DNA of 64,000 nucleotides, from contig MDYQ01000419.1 in assembly GCA_003024175.1 (NCBI GenBank), positions 153,899 through 217,898 on the forward strand. Direction: 5' to 3'. The position numbers and the translations under genes were made by a program. This DNA comes from Planoprotostelium fungivorum. Taxonomy: Eukaryota > Evosea > Variosea > Cavosteliida > Cavosteliaceae. Positions 1-12,105 of the stretch are shown piece after piece (position 1 is the stretch's first letter; each line of letters begins with the position of its first letter). Below the pieces are notes generated by a model. It was not told where the DNA came from, made no database searches, and worked only from the letters and a program-made list of their open reading frames with translations.

Positions 1-658
1 ACGTCTAATCTCACCGTCCAGCTGGCATTTGAGTTCTGCCGCCCTCCTGCACAAGATGCGGATCAGCAACTTGAGCTCTCCGATCCCATCATGATCTAAT
101 CCGACCTTACTTCCATATAGTTTCTTGAAAGCAGCACACTCTGTCGGCCAGTGAAATGTCGATAGGTCTTGACTGTTTCGGCACGCTTCACTGCACCACC
201 TGGGATGGGTGAGAATGAAAGAAGATGAAGTCGTTCTCACGTTGTCTCTTTGCAGATGCGACAAGTGGAAGCACCGCTCTCATCATTCTGTTTCGATCTG
301 GTTCTGGAGAAGATTAATAGGTCGGCATTGCAATGAAACCCTACCTGGCCTCTTGATCTGTGCGGAAAGTGCGTAGGCAAGTGTTACATGCCGTATAACG
401 ATGTCGTGGATAGACGATCACTGCATATGGGACACCTGTTGTTGTCTATCATCAACATGGTCGCACCGTCATCGCGATACCTTGTAGAAGGGGTTCTCCG
501 GCGGCAACGTACCTCTTTGTCTTCATCAACCTTCCTTTGATGGGATCAGGTCGACGCTCGCATGGTGCGGACAGCTGCAGGTTCTGCATGTCATTGACGA
601 CATCCTCTATCGTCTTATCCGACGTGTTCACTGTGGTTTGAGCGTGTTCTTCGGGCAT
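1..658 (-). CDS. SET/MYND (SMYD-like) protein, 5' part
   Basis: Minus-strand gene starting at ATG 656-658 and running off the left edge. The first exon encodes an acidic N-terminus and a segment ending ...RYVAAGEPLLQ, the usual start of a SMYD SET domain (an 'AGE.I' strand). After short GT-AG introns the frame gives a MYND zinc finger with ligand pairs YTACNTC, TCRIC and WCSEAC, and H/C at FHWPTEC. It continues into the helical region ...GELKLLIRILCRR, which in SMYD proteins precedes the rest of SET. Family role: protein-lysine methyltransferase or regulator. The catalytic NHSC half lies outside the window, so activity cannot be judged. Start and zinc-ligand spacing are clear; the exact SMYD subfamily is not. 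Confidence 0.75.
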
Positions 659-915
659 GGTCTGAGATGATGTCCTTCCTCTGGCCCGATGTGCGAAAAT
701 GCGATTACGGTCTTCCTCTGTAGACGGTCACCACCGGCCAAGCCTGGTTCTTGATAAATGAATGAAATGGTTCAAACACGATTATCTACTCACACTCGGC
801 CTGAACGAGGCACGAGAGTGACCATTTTTGGTGACATATCTTTCCTGGGTGACAGAGAAGGAGATGTTTTGTTCATGTCGTTTATTTGTATGTGTAAACG
901 TAAATGTGGATGTCT

Positions 916-1727
916 TCAGACCTCACGGAGACCCAATCTGGCCTTCGTCTGCTCAGCCCTCCTCCTTCCTTCTACGACCTGTGACGTCATCCTCCGTGAG
1001 ATATCTCTTCTGAATACCTCTTCGTGTCTGGGTTCGTTCATCACGAGGCAACGCAGGTAGATGGATTCATCCGTCTCGTTTCTGGCAATCTTTCCGTACA
1101 GACGTCTCGTACTTCCGCTGTTGAGCTTGGGCTCATCTCTTCCGGCCTGACGTTACATCATGTTCGGGCCTTTTGTCAACGGCGAGCTCACCCACATCTG
1201 GACCATCAAGGCCTCTTCAGATGAGTCATCGATGATGGAAAACTGGAGACGATTGGGATCATCCTTGTTCTCAACTCTGACGAGGATTCTGCCTTAGAGA
1301 GTCAGATGAAAGAGGAAAAGAAGTTACCATAGATCTCAATACGGTTGGGCACTATCTTGTTGCCGTTGATGATGTTCTCGGGCGTGATGGCAGCGTCGAA
1401 GGCAAAAGTCCAGAGGGAATTCAAATCGAAGGTCTGGACACATACGGGGAGGACCCAATTGTGTTCTATCTGAACGACATGAGAATCATCGGCCGATATG
1501 AGTCACCTTTGAATCTTCATCGACTCTCATCAAACGATAAGAGACGACGTTTTGACCATTGTGTGAAGCTGTCTCCTTACGCTTGAATGCCGGAGGAGAC
1601 TGGATTATTTAGAAGGTGTCATGAAATCAAGAACCCTTCAGACCTGGGGGGTCATCTGTGAGTTCATGATCATGTTCGAATTGTATTGACTGTATTGAGG
1701 AGCTCTGGAAGGTTGTCTTATAGACAT
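916..1727 (-). CDS. OB-fold protein, possibly RPA2-like
   Basis: Six exons on the minus strand, ATG at 1725-1727, stop at 916-918, about 200 residues, every intron GT-AG and about 35-45 nt. The N-terminus is short and rich in S/Q/N/P, like the regulatory N-tail of RPA32. The middle has a beta-rich OB-type core: NRIEIYGRILVRVENKDD, then a strand ending VQMW, then YGKIARNETDESIYLRCLVM. This order (I..YG.I..V.., IDD..., V.MW, Y.KI...) resembles the RPA2 DNA-binding domain. The C-terminal winged helix of RPA2 is absent; the protein ends in a basic helix. If correct it would bind single-stranded DNA. Another OB-fold family is the main alternative. Confidence 0.5.
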
Positions 1728-2517
1728 CCTTGACTGTGTCTCTTTTCCACGAAATACGAAAATTGTTTTAGAAATTTATCCATATCTACAACGATGTTTA
1801 AATCATAATTAAAATTCCTTGGGCGATGGGGTATAGAGATCATGACAACACACATGATCCAAATGAAGAGATGGATGTGACAGATGCACACTGATCGTTG
1901 TGAGCGTAGAGGTGACCGAAATGGGAAGAATCATACACGTCTACATTATTGTTTGTAGCCGACAGTGTATCACTGATACGAACTTGGAGTTCCTTGATTG
2001 GGCTCGTATCGTTATGAGATCGTTTCTCCTGCACGCCACGCGAGAATCTCAAAGAGCCCTAAACCCACACTGACATGCCCCCAAGATCTTACTCCTTCGC
2101 GGAAGTGAAAGGAGATAAGCGTATCTTCCTAAACGAGCAGTGTGACCGAGGGCTGACTCTCTCTCTTCAGCCGGTGAGGTGATTAAACGACAGAGAGAGA
2201 CACGAGAGATCGGATGTTGAATGCATGCCAACAAAAGAGGAGGGATGGTTCAGGTATTTTTATTTTCTGTTAAGAAGATCTAAGTCTGTTCTATCCCTCG
2301 AGTTGGGCGTGCTTGTGATGGAGGTTGCAGTATTTTATTATTTTGCATATCGTTGGCGGTTATTGTAAATTGGTCAGTTAGCATCATCATCACACAGAGG
2401 AAGAAGATCTCGTTGAATCTCCCATAGCTGAGGGACCAGTGTGGAATACTACATACATCTATACAGGAGTGGTCTGTTCACAAACACACACGAGTGAAAA
2501 CGCATCAAGAGGCGTCC
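1728..2517. other. intergenic, no convincing gene
   Basis: This holds the upstream regions of two divergent genes. Two minus-strand ORFs here (about 1840-2234) show no recognisable domain and no partner exon, so they are left out. One CTACAAC motif occurs near 1785. It probably contains the promoters of both flanking genes. Confidence 0.5.
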
Positions 2518-4451
2518 ATGTATGGCAACAGCCTTCCAGAAGACCCTCTGTTTGATCAGAATGACTTCTTCGGGACGTCACCCAATCACTCGCCGCTTCT
2601 CAGTGGCTCCGCAGGGGAAACATATGACGCCACATCAGCCATGCAGTTCGAAGACGACTCTCCGAGCCAAATGCTCGACTTCAACACTCCTCCAGACAAT
2701 CTGAGTTCGAACGATCATCTGGGCGGCTCTTCAAGCTTTCTTTTTGGAGATCAGATGAATCAACCATCACAAGGAATGTCTCAATACCCTTCTTTTAATG
2801 AGACGAATTCATTGGGAGACGGTAGAGATCATTCAGAACTCAACACGTGGAATCAACATACACCCACGCTCGATGTTTCGTCACCTGTCAACTCTGGACA
2901 CAACATGATGGCGGCTGTGAATCGAGGGCCTTCTCAACAGGCTCTGGCCGCCCGATATCAAATGCAACAAGCGAGTACGTGATTTCGATCGTTTAACCGT
3001 ATAGTTATAGTAACCAGAGACAGACATGATAAACCGAATACCTTCGAATCAGAATCTCATGCCGCAATCATCTCCACCTCCAACCCTGCCAAGCCACCTG
3101 TCCACGTCACAGATACAGAACAATCTATATGGCACACACAATGTACCCCCACACATCACTCAAAACATCCGCTCGCCACCACCACCGAACAACATGGTCA
3201 GGACTCCAACTCAACCCTACGTGAGAGATGATGTCATTTCGACGTCCATCATCGTGACATCACGATCAGATGGAGGAGTCAGCACCCGTGATGAACAACC
3301 GAGCGAATTACATACCAGATCAAGTGAGGCAGATGAGAGCACAATTTGAAGCTCAGAGGGTGAGTTTTCCACGAAATCTCCATTCGTCAGCTGAAATCGA
3401 GCAGACGATACAGTCTCGCATGCAGGGGAACGGCCAGCCACCTACCGTCTACAACCCGCCAAACGATAAATCCATGAATGGCATGAGCCCACCCAACGTC
3501 GGCCCACCCAACGCGAACGCGATGAACTCACTCAACATGACAAACATGAACGCGATGAGTGGACCCAATCTGATGAACCACTCGAATGCCATGGCCGTAC
3601 CTATGGGCAGTCCCAATCCCATGGGAAGTCCCAATTCCGCGGTTACCCCCAGCAACTCTGTACCGAATCAAGCTGCTACCAGTCAAGTGATGAACCAGAA
3701 CCTACTGAACAATCTGAAGAGGAAGCAAGAAGACCGAACGGAAGATTTCAGCAAGAGAAAGTGAGTCACGTGATCGTTGTAGATGGCTGATGGGATCAGG
3801 TTGGAGAACCCAGGAGACAGGGAGAGGTTACTGCGGCCGGATTACGTCTCACCTTTTCTCAACATTGGTGATGCGATGAGGAGGTTGACTGTCTACCGAA
3901 TGATGGAAGGCCCCAACTTACCTCCAAACGACGATTCCTGTACGTTTGTCATCTTCCACTTTTTCTCGGAAAATTCACACCCTTACAGGGCGTAACAACT
4001 TACCCAAATTGGCGGGAAACTACATGGACCGTCTCGAAAAATTGAAACGGTTTCATTTGGAAGTTCGAACGGCCAAGACAACGAAGCCGATGAAACAAGA
4101 GTTTGCTCTCTTGGACCGTTTCTTCATCACGGCAGAGAAGCAGCACATGCTGCAGCAGCAGCCGGGGGGTCAGACAAACGCGAGGACCAATCCACAGAGT
4201 TCCCCTCCACCACCGCAGCAAACCGCATCGAATCCGAGCGTCACATCGAACGCGAACGCCGGTGCTAATCAGGGAGGACAGTTTGCATGGAACGTTCAAT
4301 ACCAGCAGCAGGTGAGAGGAGAGAGAGGAGAGAGAATGACGGAGAACAGCAGCAGATGCAGCAACAATACCAAATGCAGCAACAGCAGACGCAACAACAG
4401 GTGGGATGCGGTGGATTCTGTAGAGGGACTGACGAGAGACAGACTTGGTAG
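2518..4451 (+). CDS. BICRA/GLTSCR1-like SWI/SNF (GBAF) subunit
   Basis: First true ATG at 2518. About 550 residues in six or seven exons. The N-terminal half is low complexity, rich in N, S, P, Q and M. The exon beginning near 3822 carries the GLTSCR1 conserved segment: LLRPDYVSPFLNIGDAMRRL ('PD...PF..I.DA..RLL.Y'), then after one intron a helix with YMDRLEKLKRF and a basic/aromatic helix ending LLDRFFITAEKQ. In animals this domain tethers BICRA or BICRAL to the BRD9-containing ncBAF/GBAF remodeller, so a nuclear role in chromatin remodelling is inferred. The C-terminus is a poly-Q/M tract and stops at TAG 4449-4451. The domain is visible; which remodeller it joins here is inferred. Confidence 0.65.
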
Positions 4452-4768
4452 CCGATGGAGGAGCGCTGGGATCGCGTGTGATTCCTGGGAACAGCCTGGT
4501 GTGGGGATGCAGACTGTACACTGTGTACATCTTTTCTATCGGTCGCATTCGAATACAACCCAGGCTCAACTTTTTCTCTGACATTTCCCTTCTTGTCGTC
4601 TCTGTCTTGTCGTTTCTCATCATCGCTGTCTTATTCGTGTAATATTCTCGTCAATTCACGATTGAAACGATCGTTTGGTGCTTAAATCGAGATTATACAT
4701 TTGATTTCATCTTTGCGGTTGTAGATTTCATGGTGTAATCTTTGTGGAACACATTTCGACAGAGCCAG

Positions 4769-5384
4769 ATGAAAGCAACTTACCTCATCATTACCTTGTC
4801 GGTTTTACTCTGTGTTACCCTGTCAAAGGAGACGAAAGACCCCTGCAAATTCATCGATAAGAAGACAGGTCTCTTCTATGACCTGAATGCTCTTCGTAGA
4901 GATGATACAGATTACACATTCCCATTGACAACGAACGATAATGAGGGGTCAGAGATGCTTGCCATCAATTTCTGTCGTCCTACCGTCAACGATTGTGATA
5001 GCCCAACACCAGCGGCCGCTTGTCTAAACAATACTTTCTACCAGGAAGTCATTGGAAAGTTCAAAGGTTTCAAGTTGCATTCTCTCCAGGACAATTCGAC
5101 GAGTGGGTCATCCAACCGCTTTAGAATGTCTAATCGATGTTTCAAACAGATGGCGTCAGCTACGTGACAGGCCCTGGCAGGGATCTCTTTGATTCACTCA
5201 CAACAGTTCGAATCGTGAGTCGTATGATGTAGAGACGGTCGATTCTAATAGAGCCCAGAATCTCATCTGTGACGCTTCTGCGCATTCCATCAACGAAACT
5301 ATCTATACAAGAGGGAAGACGAACCAAGATTTCATCTTCACCGTGAAAACGGTGGCTGCCTGTCCAGTGGCACCATTTGTATAA
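4769..5384 (+). CDS. secreted MRH-domain (mannose-6-phosphate receptor homology) lectin
   Basis: ATG 4769 gives a clear signal peptide (MKATYLIITLSVLLCVTLS). Three exons, about 180 residues. The mature part is one MRH domain: DPCKFID...YDL near the start, INFCRPT, an NCSP/AACL Cys region, GVSYVTGPGRDLFDS, INLICD, and the closing FIFTVKTVAACP. The Cys pattern and the 'Y..G..C / I.L.C / F.V.T..AC' strands are those of M6P receptors, OS-9 and GNPTG. No membrane span follows, so it is predicted to be soluble and lumenal (ER, Golgi or lysosome) or secreted. Sugar specificity cannot be read from the sequence. Stop TAA 5382-5384. Confidence 0.65.
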
Positions 5385-5571
5385 TAGAATCTCGAGATTC
5401 TCAAGTGACCCTATTGTGTACATTCTCATTGTGGACGGACTATCTCCAAACCTATTGAACTCTACGGATTGCATGAAGACATGCGTGCATGTCTGGTCTT
5501 GACAGTACTGACAACCTGACTTTTGACTCGGAACCAGATTCCTCCTAAAGAATTCAATATTATATTCTGAG

Positions 5572-8500
5572 ATGAGAGTCTCAGGCAGCACCGTTCTCTT
5601 CCTTTTTCAGTTATGGACGCTGGCTCACTCCGGCTGTAGTCCCTGTGAAATCTTTCACTGGGCAGGCAACTTCACCAACTCACACACAGACAAAACCTAT
5701 CCTCTTCTTTTTCGAATCACAGAGACATGTGAGTCACACGATAGCATTCGATGTGCTAATCTGACCAGTGACCGAGCAGTCCATTCGTGCCATGTCAGGA
5801 AGAGACGAACAGACCGCAGTGACTTGTGCAGACGAGCAGTGCTCGAGCATGTCCTCCGAGCCCATCGACACAACTGTTCATGGCACCATCATAGACACCG
5901 CCATCACAGATAGTTACCGATACTCCCTCATATTATTACAAGCGTCTGTTCGAAGTCCTTTCAATCAAGCGGTGGGAATTCACAAGAGACATCGCGATGT
6001 TCATGTGCAAAGGTGTGCCAGGCGGGAGACTACTATCTCTACTTCCGCGATTACTCATTCGTTTGTCTCAAAGCCACTGATGAACAAACTCAAGACCAAT
6101 ATCAGTATTTGAGGGTATTGAACATCTATGGTGTCGCTGATGCCATGGGATCTCCTCTTCCAGAGTTGTTTGCAGAGGTCACCTCTTCCTGGCCCAATGG
6201 TGTTTATAGAGGGCCACTTCAATCTCACATTTCGCAGGTAACAAGAGTGTGTCGATGATATTCAGTACACAAACAAAATCTGTTCCTGTCACTCTCTGTT
6301 CTATTCCAAAGTGAGTCTATCATTCCATATAGAGTCTATGCACAGATGATGCTCCTGGGTGGATATCGTATCGGGCTCACATTGTATAGAGACTACACGG
6401 GACAATTTTTCTTTGCAGGTGCAATACAACCCGCAGGTGAACATCATCCATCATCTCATTCTCATCACGATGATCATGAACGTTCGCTAGCAATTGGATG
6501 GGCCGTGCTGTTAGAGACGAATACCATCTACTTTATCTATTGTGCAGGTACCTCTCGATCGTGAGTTGTATCTGATGAAAAATGTCACATTGAGCGAGTG
6601 ATGCAGAAATTGTGTCTTCTCTGGTGCAATCACGATCAAAGTGGACGGCATAGATGGAAGATTATTCACAGAGGACCCACTGTCTATGACTTGGTCATCT
6701 GGACTGCCTGTCTTCTCTGTCGCTCTACAAGGAAAGGGACTGTTGTCCATCAGGTGACCCTCCTTCGTTAAACCGATTTTGAAAGATAGAAAGATGTTTG
6801 GACATGTCTTGCGAGAAAAAGACACAGAAGACGGTGAGCACACGTATCAGAGACGAAAATCAGAGAATAACTCGGATAGATAATGGGCAACATGGACCTC
6901 ATCGCAGGCTGCGTCACGAACGACACGACTGGCTATCCCTTCTACACTCTCATGCAGAGCAGTGGAAGGTGAAGACACACCCGTCACGACATCACATGAC
7001 ATAGACTCACTCATCATCAGCATCACCACCGTCCGCTGTTCGGATGACGAATGCAACGGAAGAATAACGAGGGAGATCGGATTCGTCGCAATCACAAGCG
7101 GAGACATCGTACAGATGAGAACTACATCTAGATGGGGAGTCGTGCAGATATCAGCCATCGCAACACGTTACGTAGAAGAGCAGATCGATCCGGTGATGAC
7201 GATGATGTCATGTGATCGTCTGACTTGTGCAGTAGAATGCCGTCCAGATATACGATGCGACGGATGTGTACGTCTACAATTCATGTGGATTGGGTGTAAG
7301 TGTACCGTCTGAGCCCATCTCAGTGGACGTAACGAAACAACCCCAATCGATCTACTTACACGGTTCTGGTTTATGTCAGACATCCAAGTACAACTGCACG
7401 CGTGAGATGTTCATGTCTTCTCCTCTCTTTGTCCTCTGAATGAGAGAAATGTGTTGACCTATCTCTGTGCAGTGAACGGCAGCGTTGTGTCGAATTTAGA
7501 GTTCGGTAGAGATGGATTTTTCTGCAAAATTCCGATGGATCTGACGTCCGGTCCGTATCATCTCAGTTTCTCTCCTGGTCTGGTGAGTTGATCGTGATCA
7601 TCAGAGTGGAGATCGCGTGATCACACATCTCAACGTTGATTCGATGTACGTCCCATCGGAATTGAGTGGATTTTAGGTGTCATCTTCAGTCGAGATATCG
7701 GTCAACAGTAGCATTCTTCCAACAGATATCACACCTCCATCGACGATGTCATCCTCTTCATCATCGCTCTCGACCACGATCGATTCCACATCATCAACTA
7801 TTTCTACCACATCGACGATTACAACATCACCGATCGTTCCGACATCGTCGATTAACACTGGCACGTCCATCAATACCACCACATCGTCATCGGCGTACAC
7901 ACCGATCTACACGGGACACGATTCAGGTAATCATCACGATTTCTTCTTCATTTTTCACTCGATATCATGCCTGCATCTAAGATGACTCAATTCAATGTCA
8001 TCAGAGATTCCCAAGCCCAACATGATCGTGGCGACTGTCTTGATTGCACTGTATGCTTTCATCCTCGCCTTGATCACATCCGTCTTTTACTTCAAAAATG
8101 TCATCAACATCAGGTGATGCATCCATCGTCGATGCGTGACGTGAAGAGTGATGGATGGACTGAACGTATCAGAGTACCTTACCGTACGGAGAAGTTGACT
8201 TGGCTGAGCGTGAACAATATCGTCACGGTCATCTCTCTTCCAATGGAGTTCTTGCAATTGGCCGTTTTCGGTCTCTCACTGAAAGAAGGTTGGACGGTCA
8301 CTTTCAGGAAGACAGCATCACCTTCCCTGTTAGAGATGGTGACGATCTGGATGTGATTTACACATCGCTGATACAATCGTAGATCGATAGAGAATCACTC
8401 TTGAAAGCCGCTTTTTTCGTCGTTTTTGGATGCGTTACCACGTGGAGTCTGCTCATCGTACCTCTATTGCTCCGTTACAATCACAAGACTCTCATAAAGC

Positions 8501-9576
8501 ACCTTCTCAACGTCCGCATCTTCAGGTGATTTCATCTCATCGATTTGAATGCATCGATCTGACATCGTTCGATACGATGTCATCATTGATGTGATAGTAT
8601 CGATGATTGACGAGTCATCAGTGTCCTGTTTGGTATCGCTGTATGGTTGATCATACCTTTCGGCACGTTTCTAGGTGATTTCACCTCTGATGAATTGACG
8701 TAGATTCTGATCATGACATAGTTCTACCTAGCATCCACATGTTGTTGAGAATGCTGGCCTGTAGAAACGAGAACAACATCTTGATGGTTGAAGGTGTCGA
8801 CATACAGTGCTGGACGAGAGATCACGTTCCGTACGCATTCTGTGGTCTTCTCGGATTCGGCATCTACTTTCCGCTGGCCATTTACACACTGCCCAGAATA
8901 CAGACTGCTGATCCCACATCAGAGATCATTCGTAACACGAGGTACATCATTTCTATTCTTCTCATCGATTGATATGTGGTAGGTTCTTGTTCATTCAGAA
9001 GATGTTCTACGTCACTCTGGTGGTCCTACAGGTGAGAGAAATTGAAATGTGTCATTTTGAGGTCGATCTTACATTGAGTAGACGATGCAAGCATCATTCG
9101 ATCTCTATCCCATCATCTGTGCATTGATCGTGTCCATCCTTCTCGCTTTGGCCAGTTTAGATGCAGCGTGCAACGTCAAGTGGATCAATCGGTGGGAACA
9201 GGCAGAAGAGAACGATCGTGAGCTGACGAGAACAGAGCACAGACCATGGTCTATGTCGCTGCCGCTTGGACTTCTGCCATGTCGATGTGGGCCGAGATCA
9301 CGTGGAGACCGGATCAGAATCATCAGAGGTGACCATCTACATCACATCAGCACGTTGATTCGATGCAGGATGACAGCCCCAGTCATCGTACTCCTCGCGG
9401 GATACACGTTCATCCTCATCGTTTTCATCTTGATGAGTGTCCCCTCCGTCAAATCCTTCCACAACAAGACGAAACTGAACCTGTTGACTGCGTTCGATCA
9501 GGGGGTAACGGAGAGAACACCTCTCACGAGAAGCGATCTCCGGTCCACACTGAGGGAAGATCACGGTGATTATTAA
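5572..9576 (+). CDS. large multi-pass receptor-like protein, Cys-rich ectodomain and Ser/Thr stalk
   Basis: ATG 5572 begins a signal peptide (LFLFQLWTLAHSG) followed at once by CSPC. About 15-20 exons with introns of about 25-90 nt. Up to about 7670 the product is a beta-rich, Cys-containing ectodomain with N-glycosylation sites. Exon 7678-7926 is almost pure Ser/Thr, a mucin-like stalk. From about 8020 to 9460 there are seven to eight hydrophobic segments (for example IVATVLIALYAFILALITSV, LGFGIYFPLAIYTL, VIVLLAGYTFILIVFILM) separated by short loops. The tail is short and charged, with stop TAA 9574-9576. I do not recognise the family. Layout suggests a cell-surface receptor. A few joins (near 5930, 6950, 9240) do not close in frame with simple GT-AG sites, so the model is incomplete there. 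Confidence 0.6.
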
Positions 9577-9890
9577 CAGAGGACATAAATCTTATTGATC
9601 ATCATTCTCCACGTGTGTTTGTCCTCCATCGTATCCGCAAAAGAGCGATGTTGCACCTGCGCTTGATATCACCGGGTCGATTTACTGCCACTCTCGATGG
9701 CTGGTGGATCAAACAATGGTAATTCTCCTTAGAAATTTGGAACTGTGTACAATGCCTGATCACATGAACGCTGAAATGAAGATGGACACGCTCTATCCAC
9801 AAAACACATATCCATACCATGATTCAACATTGAAATCTGATTCAACGCGATATTGTATACATCCGACCGATTCACGAGCCTTTATCTTCA

Positions 9891-11144
9891 TCACGTCTCC
9901 GCCAAATTTGTGAGGCCCGTAGCCTGCTCCCCCTGCCTCTCTTCACTGACCGTCTTTTTCCACCACATAACTGCTATACTGATCCCCGTAAACATTGCAA
10001 AGGTGAGATAGAGGACGATGACTTTGTGGTCGACTCCAAAGAGGGACAGGCCCAAGTAGATGTTGATGAAGGCAAAGAAGATGCTCGTGTAGCCGACGAT
10101 CCAGTGGATCTTGTCTGGCCAGAAGGGAGGACGTGACCTCGTGGGCACATAGAGCCGATCTGCGATCTGTCCGATGATCGGTTGAGACAATCCCATCAGC
10201 ATGATGAGGAGACCTGCGGGGTGAGATGCGTTGAGAGGATGAGCTCACCCATCATGGTGTGGAGGTTGAAGTGAGGTCCAATCTTGGCATAGAGGGAGAT
10301 GACTGAGATGAGAGCCGCTAGGACGGCGATGGTCTGTGTGATCCGATGCACTTCGAACCACCAGACGTAACGTTTCATGTGTCTGAAGAGGTGAGTGAAT
10401 GGAGATTAGAATGGAGAACTCACTTGGCTAACAGTGTGCCGAGAGGCAAGATGATGCCCCAACATAGAAACATGATCACACCATGTATGGACATCACCGT
10501 CTTCGAGTGAACGTGTGTCTGTGGGATCATTTCGTGCCCCTTATGGCACGTATTGTTGCCTAAGAGATCCACCAGGAGGATTCCTTTCTCATTGTGTTTC
10601 TTTAGAATGGAGGATCTGTGATGCAATGCCCAGATGATGTAGAGGCAACCGCTGGTGATGGGAAGATCGTTCTCTGAAGTCAAATTCCTGCGATAAACTT
10701 GGAGATGTCTTGTACCATTGGATGCATCCCATCCAGTCGAGAACTCTCTTATGTTCTCTTCTTCTTTCAGTTTCACCCCTGACAATGACATCTGCTCGAT
10801 GTAATAATTCCGGACTGTGAAGTTACCTGATGATATCATTATCTCTGGTGAAAATGAAGCGTACCACCGTCGTTTTTTTCAAAAATCCACACGTCCGAGT
10901 TCTCCATCTCGCCCTCTTCACTCAGACCAATGCCAAGCCATCCTTCTGTCTTTGCTGTGGCTCCCATCAAGAAGCCATCTGCACTGATGTTGCCGTAATA
11001 GAAGGTCACACGTTCGGACAGACGTATAGAACGTTCGTACTGTGAGGCGTTGATGTAGTCGGGAAGAGAAAATGCGTTCGTTGTCCATTGGCAAAACAGA
11101 GCCACGAAGAAGAATAGGATTGAACTCCTGTGCATTGGCAGCAT
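9891..11144 (-). CDS. DOMON-cytochrome b561 protein (ferric reductase-like)
   Basis: ATG 11142-11144, stop TGA 9891-9893, four exons, about 370 residues. A signal peptide (ILFFFVALFCQW) is followed by a DOMON domain, with FLMGATAKTEGWLGIGLSEE as the typical 'GW.g.G.s' strand. Then comes a cytochrome b561 core of five or six spans, with heme-ligand candidates in MSIHGVIMFLCWG, EVHRITQTIAVL, NLHTMMG and KIHWIVGYTS: four His in four helices, the b561 pattern. The family moves electrons across membranes from ascorbate or similar donors to ferric or other acceptors. It is predicted at the plasma or an endosomal membrane. The C-terminus has a last helix ending IAVMWW and a short charged tail. Confidence 0.85.
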
Positions 11145-11235
11145 GGATGGACTCGCGCGACAGAATTCTCAAAAGTGTGGGATGCATTCTACAACCTCTT
11201 GATCACCACAATCATATCACATCACATATGCAAAG

Positions 11236-12030
11236 ATGGGACTCTTTGCTCAGGCGTTACCACTCAAATTTTTAGGCAACCCTGTCTTACGTCAGGTTGC
11301 CAAGCCATTGTCTAAGAAAGAGATCAAATCATCATCAACACGCGATCTAATCAAAGGAATGGAAAAGACAGTCGCGAAATATGAAGGAGTTGGCCTCGCC
11401 GCCCCACAAGTCGGCATCAGTAAACGAGTTCTTCTCGTTGTCGTACCAGAGACTTCCCGTATGTGTGACATCACCCTTTCACCTTCTCAACCTCTATAGC
11501 ACCCATTCCTTGCACTGTCATGATCAATCCACGATTAACGGACACCGCACCATCTGTCGATTCGATTGGAACATGGGAGGCCTGCCTCAGCATTCCAGGC
11601 ATGTTTGGTTTCGTTCCGAGACGACCAAATATTCAAGTCGATTATCTCGATGAAAAGGGAAAACCATTTCGTATCACTGCATCGGGCTTCCCAGCGGTGT
11701 GTCTTTTGAAGCTGTGACGGATTCAGACTGAATTCCGATAGGTCGTGATACAGGTGACAGGATAGACAGGAACAGAGATACTGACCGATGCAGCATGAGA
11801 TCGATCACCTCGATGGAAAATTATTCTTGGATCACATCAAGCGCGACGATTTGATGTGTGAAGAAGAGTGGATGAGTCGAAATTATGACATCGGTGAGTC
11901 ATCTCTGAGCCATCATGATCATCGTGCAAAATATTGAACCACATGAACAGATCAAGGGTTTGGGAACTGGACGAAGACAGAGCTGCCCGAGTCAGAGACA
12001 TCGAATTTTGAATACGGGCCGAGTAATTGA
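11236..12030 (+). CDS. PDF: peptide deformylase
   Basis: ATG 11236, stop TGA 12028-12030, five exons. All three deformylase motifs are present: GVGLAAPQVG (motif 1), EACLSIPG (motif 2, containing the metal-binding Cys) and HEIDHLDG (motif 3, two metal His and catalytic Glu; codons from 11794). It removes the formyl group from nascent organelle-made proteins, so a mitochondrial site is likely. The N-terminus before the catalytic domain is short, and a presequence is not obvious. Motif 2 reads EACLS rather than the bacterial EGCLS. The last exons add a polar tail absent from bacterial enzymes. Confidence 0.92.
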
Positions 12031-12105
12031 AGAGAATATATTTCGTCGGTCGATTCAAACAACTTGCGGATGTCTTGCAACGAGAGAATAAAAGTGTAAA
12101 CATCT

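Noticed and set aside
1840-2234. Possible minus-strand gene upstream of the OB-fold gene
   Set aside because: Two ORFs with no domain, no matching splice and no homology to anything recognised; more likely upstream region.
3361-3391. Intron in the BICRA-like gene (GTGAGT...TCGTCAG)
   Set aside because: Removing these 31 bases breaks the frame, while reading through keeps the Asn/Met-rich frame open.
4000-4623. 207-residue minus-strand ORF
   Set aside because: Antisense to the BICRA-like exons with the GLTSCR1 helices; composition is shadow-like (Arg/Leu/Ser) and no domain is present.
5160-5591. 143-residue minus-strand ORF
   Set aside because: Antisense to the MRH-domain exons, which have a complete Cys pattern on the plus strand.
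7673-7900. Asp/Val-rich minus-strand ORF
   Set aside because: Shadow of the Ser/Thr stalk exon; TCATCA/ACATCA repeats give Asp/Val on the antisense strand.
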